Of a stretch of DNA of 64,000 nt, positions 52,781 to 63,419 are shown piece by piece (positions within the stretch are counted from its first letter, which is position 1; each line of letters opens with the position of its first letter). Location: the NCBI GenBank assembly GCA_029204045.2, contig CM055064.1, positions 9,374,323-9,438,322 of the forward strand. The letters are read 5' to 3'. The translations under genes were made by a program, and so were the position numbers. The stretch comes from Tillandsia leiboldiana. Taxonomy: Eukaryota > Streptophyta > Magnoliopsida > Poales > Bromeliaceae. The notes under the pieces are model-generated. The model was not told where the DNA came from, ran no database searches, and worked only from the letters and a program-made list of their open reading frames with translations.

Positions 52781-54187
52781 TTATGCAGAGTCGTCGGAGC
52801 TGATACACCCAAGCTTCTGAAACATTTTCTTGATCCGTTTGTTCATAGAAGCTTGTTCCTTCTTGACTTCTTTGATATCTTCTCTCATTTCAGCGAAATC
52901 AGTAGCCATGCGTTCTTGCTCGTTTGAGAGTCGCTGTTGCTCCTTAAAGATTGAGCTAACCGACGCATCATCATCAGACGTTGATGGCGGTGCTGGTTGT
53001 GCTGCTGGTGTAGAGGTTGCTGCTTGTTGTTGTTGTGCTCGTTGGCAGTGAAGAGGTATTATGGGATCATCTGGCTTCGTCGAGAGAGACTTCACAATTG
53101 TTGTCTCATTAATGGTGCCCAAACTGTACATGTATGAGCTCGCGCTTGTATCGACTTTAAACTTTCTAAGGATGCGCATGATAATCATTGGGTAGGGTAG
53201 TCTCTCTGTGGGATGAGAGTGTTCCACATACCGCGCCATCCTTGACCAAATGAGATAGGGAATATTCAAGTTTGCTCCCATCAATGCGGCCGGGTTTCCA
53301 AGAAGATAAAGGTATAACATTCTGTCCCATCGAAGAACCTTCGTATTCATGTTGGGAAGAATGTTGTAGCAGACAATGAAGTTTATATACCGATACTCTG
53401 GTCGAAGCTCTTTAGAGAAAACAGAATTTCCGGTCGACCGAGTATTTGGAAGACATATTCCATTAACTACAACTCTCCAGGAGTTGTCGTTGAAGCTTTG
53501 AGTTTTTAGGTAATGGAGTCCATCAGCTCTGGCTGTCATACCTAGCACAACTCCAATCAGCTGGGGTGTGACTTTGATTTTGATATTTTTAACCAAAGTG
53601 TGAAATTCTCGACGTCCATCCTCGTGATCAATCAGACTTGCAGCGTTCTGATAAAACATTCGAACTGAGTGTGGACAGTACCCAGTAGTCTCAGGGAAGT
53701 TGCAAATTTGAGCAAGACCAACTTGGTCAAACAAAGTCCCAAAGACTACAGATCGTTCCTTCATTGGTTTGACATTGACATGTCTCTCGCCAATGCATTC
53801 CCACTTCTCAAAATCCTTGATTCTTTCGGAGCTGATGAAGTCTTGTGGAGGAGGCTGCCTAGCAACTGGTTCCTCAATGGTAATTCCCTGAGCACTGCCT
53901 CTTTTTCTTGCACCGGTTTTTCTTTTTGTTCCAATTGGACTTGGTTCCATAGGGGCTTTTCCTTTTTCAGCTGCAGTAGGCTTTGAAGCTTCAGCAGTTG
54001 CTTTCCCTTTGGAGACAATGGGAGCAGCTTGCTCGATTTCGATGTTATCCCAGTCGATCGACTCCGTCTCTGATTCAGTGTCGGAATCATCCTTGGTCTT
54101 CTTCGCTTTCTTAGCCTTCTTAGGCTTGACAGTATCCTTGGTATGAACCATGGCAGCAAGTAGGAAAATAATCCAAGTGATCACCAT
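52781..54187 (-). CDS. Cop-2 ORF3, extra protein downstream of pol
   Basis: Open frame of 468 codons in the sense of the element, between pol and the 3' LTR. Two starts are possible: 54187 gives a hydrophobic N-terminus (ITWIIFLLAAMV); 54151 begins MVHTKDTV in a GCCATGG context, giving a soluble protein. Next come Lys-rich, nuclear-signal-like stretches (KPKKAKKAKK) and a Ser/Glu-rich part. A conserved-looking globular domain of about 250 residues follows (FISSERIKDFEKWECIGER to RILRKFKVD), then a Gln/Ala-rich stretch and a charged coiled coil (EQERMATDFAEMREDIKEVK). It resembles the domain called putative plant transposon protein and sits where SIRE-type elements carry an envelope-like ORF. 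Function is unknown. No stop or shift is seen. Confidence 0.8.
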   Translation of the reverse strand: MVITWIIFLLAAMVHTKDTVKPKKAKKAKKTKDDSDTESETESIDWDNIEIEQAAPIVSKGKATAEASKPTAAEKGKAPMEPSPIGTKRKTGARKRGSAQGITIEEPVARQPPPQDFISSERIKDFEKWECIGERHVNVKPMKERSVVFGTLFDQVGLAQICNFPETTGYCPHSVRMFYQNAASLIDHEDGRREFHTLVKNIKIKVTPQLIGVVLGMTARADGLHYLKTQSFNDNSWRVVVNGICLPNTRSTGNSVFSKELRPEYRYINFIVCYNILPNMNTKVLRWDRMLYLYLLGNPAALMGANLNIPYLIWSRMARYVEHSHPTERLPYPMIIMRILRKFKVDTSASSYMYSLGTINETTIVKSLSTKPDDPIIPLHCQRAQQQQAATSTPAAQPAPPSTSDDDASVSSIFKEQQRLSNEQERMATDFAEMREDIKEVKKEQASMNKRIKKMFQKLGCISSDDSA

Positions 54188-54212
54188 TTTGATTGGTAGT
54201 GGAAAATGTATC

Positions 54213-54595
54213 CTGTGAAGACCAACTCAAGAACACATGATAAATTGTTAATTTTCAAAGATTTGAAAAATTGTACCCAAACAATCATAATCATGTAGAG
54301 AGACTAAGAATCAAATTAGTTTTGCAAAAGGACTTTTAAAAATAGATCAATTGCATGATTTTCGAAAATCCTTATTATATGCCCTAAAACCGAAATTTTA
54401 GAAATCGAAGCCTAAAAATCCGTTTAACTTGGGAATACCTAGCATATAATCAAAACTAATCTACCCAGAGTTCTTATTTCAAAAGAAATTTGATCAAAAA
54501 CCATCCACAAACGAAATCGATCCAAGAAATTCATCACGTTTGAGGAGGAAAAAGAAAAACGGTGAAAAACCGAGATTTTGATCAATAAAACTTAC
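54213..54595 (-). other. Possible intron in the 5' leader of ORF3
   Basis: On the minus strand a strong donor CAA|GTAAGT lies at 54595 and an acceptor TCTTCACAG|GA ends at 54213, 25 nt upstream of the first ORF3 Met. The 383 nt between are AT rich. Predicted from consensus only. Confidence 0.5.
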
Positions 54596-54712
54596 TTGTA
54601 TTCGAAGAACTTGAGTTTGAAAAGCTCCAAGGTGCAATCGTTCTAGAGAGAGAGGCTCTAGAGACTCGAGAACAAAAGATTAAGGTAAAAAAAAAATCAA
54701 AACCCTCTTGTT

Positions 54713-54830
54713 CTTATTAAAACCCTAGCCGTGATCCGGATCGGATCGAGATTTCGATCCGGATCGGCCAGCCGCAGGAAGAAGCCTGCGTTCGGGATCC
54801 GGATCACCTTGCCCGATCCGGATCGGCTCC
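54713..54830 (-). promoter_or_regulatory. Possible internal promoter of Cop-2 with GATCCGGATC pairs
   Basis: GATCCGGATC occurs at 54733, 54756, 54796 and 54815: two pairs spaced 19-23 bp, as in the LTR. Downstream on the minus strand follow CTAGGGTTTTAATAAG and a CT-rich leader. The LTR has the same order: palindrome pairs, CTAGGGTTT, then TATAAATA. Confidence 0.6.
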
Positions 54831-55760
54831 AACTTTTTCTTCAGAAAAATTTCAGAGAAATTCAAGAAAAACCAGAAAAAGATTGTAAGCACTTTTGTGT
54901 ATCAACTTTAAACAAAAATCATCGTTTCATACAACAAGAATTAGATTATGCCAAATCTATCAATAATATCCAAAAATGAAACGAAAATTTACAAAAATTA
55001 AATCCCTTAAAGTTGAACACCTTCAATTACATCTAACTTGATCTTATGAGTAATGCCTTTATCAAATCATCAATTCAGTAAAGAAAATGAAATACAAAGA
55101 TCAATAGATGTTTGAAATCCCAAATATGGTAGATAATTTATCTAGACAATCTGTTGAAGAGAGTGGCTCTTTGAGCATCTTTCTTTAAAAATCCACCTTA
55201 TACCAACCTTGAAATTTGACGGAGTCAAGTATTTCAACATGCATTTTACTTAATCAAAAATTGAACAACCATGCTTGGTATACATGTGGTAGCTGCACAC
55301 AATACTCGGACGACCGAGGTGGTAGCTCTTTCCTCCATGTGGTGGTAGTTTTCACACTCCTCATTGGGATGTAACTCTTTCCACATCTTTTGAGCATTTT
55401 ACATTTCTTTGACTCCCCCTCAATTGGCTATCAATTATTTAAGATATAAAGTGTTCAACCAAAAATTGATCTCGATTTCATACTCGACTAAACAGTCAAA
55501 TAAGATAATGACTATACCAAGAGATCATTGAGAGAGAAATTGACTTTGATCACTCAGAAGATGATTTAATTAACATAAATGATCATTGCAACAGTGAAAT
55601 ATTATGATGGCAAAGGCATAATAAATTTCTAAATGTGCGAAAAGATGCAATTAAAGTCAATTAAGATCTATGCTCAATTAATGTCCTATGTACAAACATA
55701 GATAATGAACAAAACAAAAACAAACAAAACCTATCATAAGCAAGGGTTTCAAAAAGAAGT
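54831..55760. other. Non-coding spacer between pol and the ORF3 promoter (Cop-2)
   Basis: AT-rich sequence without ORF or domain similarity. I see nothing else in it. Confidence 0.6.
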
Positions 55761-57041
55761 TTATTTCAAGGAAAGCATTCCAATTGCTTTTCGCAAATGA
55801 ATAAAACGTTTTTGATCCAAAGGTTTTGTTAAAATGTCAGCTAATTGATCCTCAGTTGAAATATATGAAAGTTGAAGAGTATTTGATTCAACTAGCTCTC
55901 TAAGAAAATGATATCTAAGTTCAATATGTTTTGTTCTAGAGTGCAACACAGGGTTTTTAGAAATGTTAATTGCACTTGTGTTGTCACAAAGAATTGTTAC
56001 CGAAGATGCTGAAATCCGGAAGTCGCTCAATACGCTTTTCATCCAAATGAGTTGAGTTGAACAACTTCCAGCTGAAATGTATTCCGCTTCGGCAGTCGAG
56101 AGTGCTATGCAATTCTGCTTTTTACTGTGCCATGCAACAAGGCAATGACCAAGATAGAAGCATGCACCACTCGTGCTTTTCCGATCATCCACTGATCCTG
56201 CCCAATCGGCATCTGAGTATCCAACAATATCCAAACTTGTTCCCATAGGATACCAAATTCCGAAATTAATTGATCCTTTGATGTACCGGATGATCCTTTT
56301 CACTGCTTTCAGGTGAACCTCCTTTGGTGCTGATTGATATCTCGCGCAGATCCCAACACTAAAGGATATATCCGGGCGACTAGCCGTGAGGTAAAGTAGA
56401 CTTCCAATCATACTTCGATACAGTTTCTCGTCTACATTCTCACTTTGTGATTCACTTCCAAGTCCCTTGTGGCTAGTTCCCATTGGAGTCGGAAAATCCT
56501 TCGAATTTTCTAAGTCATACTTTTTAACCAACTCCATTGCATACTTGGATTGACTGAAGTGAATACCTTCATCATTTTGTTTAATTTGCAATCCAAGGAA
56601 GTACGTCAATTCGCCCATCATGGACATCTCAAATTCGCTTTCCATGGTCTCCGCGAATTTAGAAGCATCATTATCTCTTGTTGCGCCAAATACAATGTCA
56701 TCGACATAGATTTGTGCTACAATGAAATTGCTTTGATAATGCTTCACAAAGAGAGTCCTGTCAGCTCCCCCTCGAGTATAGCCCTTCTCCAAAAGGTGCT
56801 TTGTCAGCCTTTCGTACCATGCTCGCGGTGCTTGTTTCAGACCGTAAAGAGCCCTTTTCAAACGAAAAACATGGTTAGGTTGTTTATGGTCTACAAAACC
56901 TTTCGGTTGAGCCACATAAACTTCCTCATTTAAAAACCCATTTAGAAACGCGCTCTTAACGTCCATTTGAAATAATTTGATTTTAAAATGACAAGCAATA
57001 GCAAATAGTATACGAATGGACTCGAGTCTAGCTACAGGGGC
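55761..57041 (-). CDS. Cop-2 reverse transcriptase and RNase H
   Basis: Continues the Copia polyprotein downstream of the Cas-1 insertion. From the right: FAPVARLESIRILFA, MDVKSAFLNGFLNEEVYVAQ, YGLKQAPRAWYERL, then the RT catalytic YVDDIVFGA and GLQIKQNDEGI. RNase H follows with SDADWAGSVDDRKSTSG, WHSKKQNCIALSTAEAEYIS and the C-terminal DNTSAINISKNPVLHSRTKH region. The stop at 55761 is the natural polyprotein end. All catalytic Asp residues visible are intact. The part is out of action only because Cas-1 separates it from gag-integrase. Confidence 0.93.
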   Translation of the reverse strand, partial: APVARLESIRILFAIACHFKIKLFQMDVKSAFLNGFLNEEVYVAQPKGFVDHKQPNHVFRLKRALYGLKQAPRAWYERLTKHLLEKGYTRGGADRTLFVKHYQSNFIVAQIYVDDIVFGATRDNDASKFAETMESEFEMSMMGELTYFLGLQIKQNDEGIHFSQSKYAMELVKKYDLENSKDFPTPMGTSHKGLGSESQSENVDEKLYRSMIGSLLYLTASRPDISFSVGICARYQSAPKEVHLKAVKRIIRYIKGSINFGIWYPMGTSLDIVGYSDADWAGSVDDRKSTSGACFYLGHCLVAWHSKKQNCIALSTAEAEYISAGSCSTQLIWMKSVLSDFRISASSVTILCDNTSAINISKNPVLHSRTKHIELRYHFLRELVESNTLQLSYISTEDQLADILTKPLDQKRFIHLRKAIGMLSLK

Positions 57042-57046
57042 GAATG
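57042..57046. other. Target-site duplication of Cas-1, left copy
   Basis: GAATG, repeated at 57625-57629. Confidence 0.93.
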
Positions 57047-57624
57047 TGTGACACCCCCGGAATTTGGATTAGTCCTCTATATAAATGATATAATAGGACT
57101 AAAATCTCTAACCCGGCTATAGCATTTTGGATGGTAGCAAGATCCAAGAGGAACATGAGAGTTAAGCGTGCTAGAGCTAGAGTAGTTCTAGGATGGGTGA
57201 CCCCCTGGGAAGTGGGGCGTCACAGTTGGTATCAGAGCCATTCACCAGCCGGAAATGTGAGATGAGTCTCGGCTGAGCCAGGGTTATATAGCTGGTAGAG
57301 CGAGGCTCCCCGGCTAATGACCGTTGTGAGTGGAGTGCAGCTCCTCACAAGGTCGACTAAGGCTAGTGAGACGAGTCTCACATCGCCTGGTGCTTGTGAG
57401 TGTGCTTGAGCCTGACGTGGACGTCAGGGCTTAAAGGGGGGAAGAATGTGACACCCCCGAAATTTGGATTAGTCCTCTATATAAATGATATAATAGGACT
57501 AAAATCTCTAACCCGGCTATAGCATTTTGGATAGTAGCAAGATCCAAGAGGAACATGAGAGTTAAGCGTGCTAGAGCTAGAGTAGTTCTAGGATGGGTGA
57601 CCCCCTGGGAAGTGGGGCGTCACA
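57047..57624 (+). mobile_element. Cas-1: complete Cassandra-type TRIM with 5S rRNA-like LTRs
   Basis: 578 bp: 5' LTR 57047-57224 (178 bp), interior 57225-57446 (222 bp, no ORF), 3' LTR 57447-57624 (178 bp). LTRs are TGTGACA...GCGTCACA and differ at two or so sites. The LTR carries a 5S rRNA-like stretch with the pol III internal promoter: A-box GTTAAGCGTGC and C-box AGGATGGGTGACC. Met primer-binding site TGGTATCAGAGC follows the left LTR and the tract AAAGGGGGGAAGAA precedes the right one. It makes no protein and needs enzymes of other elements. It splits the RT of Cop-2. Confidence 0.95.
57141..57215 (+). ncRNA. 5S rRNA-like segment of the Cas-1 5' LTR
   Basis: Similar to the 3' two thirds of plant 5S rRNA (GTTAAGCGTGC, AGAGTAGT, AGGATGGGTGACC, TGGGAAGT). 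Its copies are at 57541-57615 and, in Cas-2, about 62718-62794 and 63118-63193. The 5' part of 5S is not recognisable. This is a retroelement promoter, not an rRNA gene. Confidence 0.88.
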
Positions 57625-57629
57625 GAATG

Positions 57630-60600
57630 TTTCATCAAAGTCTATACCTTCTACTTGAGAGTAGCCTTGAGCAACTAATCGTGCCTTGTTCCTGATGATA
57701 GTACCATCCTCATTTTTCTTGTTCTTGAAAATCCATTTGGTACCTATCACATTATGTTGCTTTGGAGGCTTCGTTAATTCCCAGACTTTGTTTCGCTCAA
57801 ATTGATGGAGCTCTTCCTGCATTGCTTTAATCCAGTAGTCATCCTGAAGAGCTTCATCTATGTTCTTTGGTTCGATTAAAGATACGTAGCAAGCGAATCC
57901 ACAAACCAACTGCCTCCGAGTTCTAACTCCTTCTTGTGGATCTCCAATGATGTTTGATTCAGGATGATCCTTGGAGATTCGTAGCGTTTGTTGAAACGGA
58001 GTACTCGGAGGTATATGAGATGATTCCTGCACATCAGATAAACTTGAAGAGCCATTAGATGCATCATTAATATTGGAAGTATTATTATGAGGAGATGCAA
58101 AGGCAGGAGAATCATCATCTACAGAGATATCGAGGGTAGATTTTTCAGATGCAAAGTGAAAAGCTTCATCTACTTTAACATTTATAGATTCTACAATCGT
58201 TTTAGATTCGATGTTAAATACTCGATATGCTCTGCTATTTGTAGAATAACCCAAAAAGATCCCTTCGTTACTTCGAGAGTCAAACTTTCCAAGATTTTCA
58301 CGGTCACGTAAAATGTAACATCGACTCCCGAAGATACGAAAGTATTTGATATCCGGTTTTCTACTAAACCACAGCTCATATGGTGTATTTAAAGTTCCTG
58401 GGCGCAAATACACTCGATTAATGACATAGACAGCGGTGTTCACAGCTTCAGCCCAAAAATGTAGTGGTAAATTCCGGCTATGAAGCATCACACGCACCAT
58501 CTCTTGAACAACCCTGTTTTTGCGCTCAACAACACCATTCTGCTGAGGTGTATAGGGTGCTGAGAATTCATGTTTTATGCCGTTGGAAGTGCAAAAATCA
58601 ATGAATTTGGAATTTATGAATTCTCCACCCCTATCACTCCTAACACGAATGATCTTTTCATTCTTTTCAATCATAATACGATGGCAAATCTCATGAAAAG
58701 AATCAAACGTATCAGCTTTCTCTTTTAAAAATGCTACCCAAGAAAAACTAGAGAAATCATCAACCAATAAGAAAATATACCATTTACCTCCCAAAGATGG
58801 TTGACGGGTCGGCCCCATTAAATCCATGTGCAAAAGTTCCAAAGGCCGTTTTGTACCTACGTGGTTCAAGTTCTTGTGTGCAGTCCTAGACTGTTTTCCC
58901 TTTTGGCAACCACCACACACAACGTTTTGTTTAAGCAAAAGTTTTGGAACCCCCTTGACCACGTCCTTGTTTGAAATTCTAGCAAGTTCCTTAAAATTTA
59001 AGTGACCTAGCCTTTCATGCCAAAGTGTTTCATTATCCAAAGAAACTAGGTTACATTTTTCAGAAAATTTATTAGGAACAACATAACAATTGTTTTCAGA
59101 TCTAACCCCTTTTAAGAAGAATACATGGTCCTTATCAGTTACAACACATTCAACAGATGAAAAGTTAACTGAAAAACCATTGTCGCAAAGTTGACTTATG
59201 CTGATGAGGTTAGTCTTAAGGCCATCAACAAATAACACATTATTTAGAACCGGGCCATTTGGAATAGCTACTGTTCCTTTTCCAACAATTTTGGAAGATC
59301 GACCGTCTCCGAAAACAACGAGTCCTCCGGAGATTTTCTCAAGATTTTGAAAACTATTTTTGTCGCCGGTCATGTGACGCGAACACCCGCTATCCAGATA
59401 CCAAGACGAACTATCATATGCATGCAAGGAAACATTGGTAACAAGACAAGGAAAGATTTCACCTTTGCGCACCCAAACCTTTTTGGAGTGCGTCGGTAAT
59501 GGTCGTGAAGTTATATGCCTAGGTGAAAGCGTCTTGTTAAAACGATTGCTGCTCCTTGATGAAGTCGTCTTGCGCGGTAAACTACCAAGGTTCTTTTCCT
59601 TCAATTGATTTGCAATTGATTTCCGAGGAATCACCTTTGTGGTAGTCATTGCAAGAGGTGTTTGAGGTGCGCGTTTGACTCCCGTCTTGCAATGTCTTCT
59701 TATGTGCCCTGAAACACCACAACGAAAACATACCTTAGATCTTGACGATCCCAAAGAGGATGAAGTAAGTTTGTTGTCGTTGTTTGTCTTGAATTCCGGT
59801 GTCGGAGGAGGAGATGCCGACTGAGGCACAAAAACTGTCCCACTCGAACTTGGACTGTTTCCAGTTTGAGTGTACCCGAGGCCGAACCGATTTGTTTGAC
59901 CAAGACCAAGAAGACTATCCAACTTACTCCTTCCTGAAGAGAATCGCTTCAAGTCATCCTTGAGTTGGAAAATGGTCTTTGTCATTTCCAGGTTATCCTG
60001 TCGAGCCTCGTTGTAGAGCTTTGAGAAGTGATCCGCTTTATCCACCAGTTTTGTATGTTCCTTCTCAAAAAGCTCATTGGACTCTTGAAGGGAAACATTT
60101 ACTTTTATCAGATTTTTCCTTTCCACTTCAAGAGCGTTTGAGAGAGAAGTTGCTCTTTTTGCTTCTTCTTCGAGATCATGCACTCTCCCTCTCAAACTCT
60201 TGTTTTGCTTAGCCACTTTCTTTGAATCCCTCAAAAGGCTGTGGTAGGCTAAAGCAAAATCTTCACCTTCCGAATCATCCGATTCGTTGTCCGTTGCAAT
60301 CTTTTCAACAGTGGAGTTAGACAACGACTCGGATGTACTTGCCATAAAGCACACGAAGGGTGAAGATATGGACGCGTTGAATGCCGTGGAGCTCTTTTCT
60401 TCATCACTTGAAGATGACTCATTTGACGTTGAGTTGTCATCCCAAGTGACGACTTGCATCGCCTTCTTCTTTGCCGGATACTTGTTGGGACACTCCGTTG
60501 CAATGTGGCCGTAGCCTCGACATTTGAAGCATTGTAGTTGTCCCTCTGAACTTTTCTTATCCTTTGAGAAGTTCTCTTGCTTTCTTGACTTGTAACTTGA

Positions 60601-61460
60601 AGTACCCTTGCCTTTGTTCGACTTTCCGAAGGATGGAGATTTACTTGAATTATCCCTTCGAAAGTTGCGGCGAAACTTTCTTGTCAAGAGAGCGAGCTGC
60701 TTCTCAAATTCCTCCATAGAAAGGTTCTCGTCATCGTCTGAGGAGGATGTATCCGCGTCTTCTTCCTTAGTTGTTTTCAACGCATAACCTGAAGACTTAG
60801 AAGAGGATGCTTTTCCAGAAGAATTGTTAGTAGTAATGTCATTTCATATGTTTGTAATGAACCAACTAATTCTTCTACACGTATTTCGTCCGGGTGTTTA
60901 ATAGTTTCAATGGCTGTAACCTTTGGGCGAAATCGTTCAGGAAGAGTTCTTAAGATCTTTCTTACAACCTTAAATTCTGGAATCTTCTCTCCCAGGTTAG
61001 CACATGAGTTTACGATGTCTTGCAATCGTGTATAGTAGTCCGTGAAAGATTCATTTTCTGCCATCAAGATAGAGTCAAACTTGCTCGTAAGCATTTACAG
61101 TTTCTGAATCTTCACGAGGTTAGTTCCCTTATGTGTAACCTGAAGAACATCCCAGATTTCTTTCGCAGTCTCACATGCCGAGACGCGAGAGAATTCAGTT
61201 TGAGATAAGGCATTAAAAATAGCATTAATTCCCTTGCCATTGTAAGAAGATGAATCTAACTCTTCCTTGGTCCATTTCGACCTAGGTTTTAAGGTGCGAA
61301 CATCAGAGATAGTTTCAGTTGGATTAGACCATCCTAATTCAATTGATTGCCACACCCTTTCGTCGATGGAAATTAAAAAGGCTTTCATTCGTACTTTCCA
61401 GTACGCATAATTTGTTCCATCAAAGAAAGGGGGTCGATTGATGTTTCCACCTTCAACCAT
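57630..61460 (-). pseudogene. Cop-2 Gag-protease-integrase-RT start
   Basis: The start is at 61460, 20 nt after the primer-binding site. Domains match Cop-1: Gag (FFDGTNYAYWKVRMKAFL), knuckle CFKCRGYGHIATEC, a coiled-coil-like region, knuckle CFRCGVSGHIRRHC, protease WYLDSGCSRHMTGD, integrase zinc motif (LWHERLGHLNF, CGGCQKGK) and integrase core (LHMDLMGP, RVRSDRGGEF, QQNGVVERKNR: D, D, E all present). The RT start ends at EGIDFDETF, at the Cas-1 site. Two lesions in gag: a TAA stop at 61095-61097 where Cop-1 has CAA, and a one-base deletion near 60836. From about 60780 to 57630 the frame is open for over 1000 codons. In Cop-2 the catalytic parts are intact although gag is broken. Confidence 0.92.
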
Positions 61461-61479
61461 TGTTTACAACCCTATTCCC

Positions 61480-61491
61480 GCTCTGATACCA
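61480..61491 (-). other. Primer-binding site, initiator Met-tRNA (Cop-2)
   Basis: TGGTATCAGAGC on the minus strand, 2 nt from the LTR. Confidence 0.93.
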
Positions 61492-62576
61492 CTTGTTGGG
61501 TTATATGTAATGTAGATCTAAATAGGGGAAAAAACACCTAGAGGGGGGTGAATAGGTGTAAACGTATAAACACTCAAAAATCGTTGCGATAAAAACCCAA
61601 TGCGGAAATAAAAATAACACGCAAGATTTTTACGTGGAAAACTCCATCACCGGAGTAAAAAACCACGGGACCGATAACACGGCAGAAATCCACTACAATT
61701 AAAACACGTACAAGGTGATTTACCGTACACACTTACGACTCAACCTTTTCCATACGCTCCTAGAGGATCTTCTCCGCTCGCTCCGCGACGCTTCTCGAAT
61801 CCACGATCTGCGCCCAACGCCGAATCCACGGCGTCCAACGTCGAATCCACGACGTCCGACCGAATCCACGGTCTGCACCCAATAGCACCCTTCGAATCCA
61901 CGAACGTGCCTCGCTCCGAATCCACGAGAGCGGTTGAACCTTGAATCCACAAGGACACGCGAATCCATGCGCCGATTTTTGAGAAATCGTTGTTTTTTGG
62001 GTGGTGATGATCCGCCGAATACTTAGATCGAAGATAGATCGGAAATACCATCTAAGTATTCATTAGTTTGATTCAACTCAAGATGTGAGTATGAAAACCT
62101 AGAATCAAACTAATCAATATAGATGAAGAAACATAGAGTATTCTCTAATGATTTCCTTTCTTCTCTATATGTGGATCTTAGGCCGTATGAAATGATATAT
62201 AAAAATAACGGCTATTTTCATTTCCGGCCTTATTTGGATTGACCCTAGAAAAAGAGTCATAGGGTCTATTTATAGGTTAGAAACATTTGGAAGGAGATAA
62301 GAATCAAAAACCTAACATTTCTGGAATTTTGACGGACGGCGATCCGGATCAGATTTGGGCGATCCGGATTGCAGTAGCAATAAAGACGGTTTCCAGAAAA
62401 CAAACATTCGGGATCCGGATCAGAATGCCTGATCCGGATCGTTCATACATTTCAGAAAACTCAACGTTCGGGATCCGGATCGTGAGATGCTGCGATCCGG
62501 ATTGAAGTAATGTATGAAACAACAACCTTCGGGATCCGGATCGCTGGCTCTGATCCGGATCCTGAACATGTCCGAA

Positions 62577-62581
62577 CACCA
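62577..62581. other. Target-site duplication of Cas-2, left copy
   Basis: CACCA, repeated at 63203-63207. The empty site is seen in the Cop-2 3' LTR near 51860. Confidence 0.92.
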
Positions 62582-63202
62582 TGTCACGCCCCGAGATTCA
62601 AAAGTGGGTCTAAATTTATTTATTCTCTGGACACCCCCGAAATTTGGATTAGTCATATATATAAATGATATAATAGGAGTAAATCTCTAATCCGGCTATA
62701 GCATTTTGGATGGTAGCAAGATCCAAGAGGAACATGAGAGTTAAGCGTGCTAGAGCTAGAGTAGTTCTAGGATGGGTGACCCCCTGGGAAGTGGGGCGTC
62801 ACAGTTGGTATCAGAGCCATTCACCAGCCGGAAATATGAGATGAGTCTCGGCTGAGCCAGGGTTATATAGCGGGTAGAGTGTGGCTCCCCGGCTAATGAC
62901 CGTTGTATGTGGAGTGCAGCTCCCTACAAGGTCGGCTAAGGCTAGCGAGACGAGTCTCACATCGCCTGGTGCTTGTGAGTGTGCTTGAGCCTGACGTTGA
63001 CGTCAGGGCTTAAAGGGGGGAAGAATGTGACACCCCCGAAATTTGGATTAGTCATATATATAAATGATATAATAGGAGTAAATCTCTAATCCGGCTATAG
63101 CATTTTGGATGGTAGCAAGATCCAAGAGGAACATGAGAGTTAAGCGTGCTAGAACTAGAGTAGTTCTAGGATGGGTGACCCCCTGGGAAGTGGGGCGTCA
63201 CA
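62582..63202 (+). mobile_element. Cas-2: Cassandra-type TRIM with unequal LTRs
   Basis: 621 bp: 5' LTR 62582-62803 (222 bp), interior 62804-63025 (222 bp), 3' LTR 63026-63202 (177 bp). From 62630 the 5' LTR matches the 3' LTR, but its first 48 nt are different and start TGTCACGCCCCGAG. The target duplication CACCA lies outside those 48 nt, so they entered with the element or replaced its end afterwards. The Met primer-binding site (62806) and the purine tract before 63026 are present. 5S-like A-box and C-box are retained in both LTRs. Confidence 0.92.
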
Positions 63203-63414
63203 CACCAGTTTTTGATTTTTATGCAATTAAAAACTCTTCCAGGTGTTTCTACACTACAAGAAGTATTCGGATCACCAATAATCTTTAGTTAAACATACCT
63301 GATCCTTTTGAATTCTTCTTTCTTGAAATTGAGTTAAATGATCCAACTTTCTTCACCTTCAATCTTCAAGACATGAACCTTTCACGAAACTACGCCAACT
63401 CAAATTTCGTAACA

Positions 63415-63419
63415 GAGTG
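63415..63419. other. Target-site duplication of Cop-2, right copy
   Basis: GAGTG, identical to 50776-50780. Confidence 0.88.

Larger units (their letters stand above)
61494..63414 (-). mobile_element. Cop-2 5' LTR, interrupted by Cas-2
   Basis: Minus strand TGTTACGAAATTTG (63414) to CCCAACA (61494). Without Cas-2 and its duplicated target it is about 1.3 kb and nearly identical to the 3' LTR. TATA on the minus strand is at 62266-62275. The modules at 62340-62565 correspond to those at 51628-51851. Confidence 0.92.

Noticed and set aside
53761..54159. 132-codon ORF overlapping Cop-2 ORF3
   Set aside because: It is in another frame of the same strand within ORF3 and has no independent support.
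57141..57215. Genuine 5S rRNA gene
   Set aside because: Only the part with the internal promoter is 5S-like, it occurs once per LTR of a TRIM with a target-site duplication, and the 5' part of 5S is missing.
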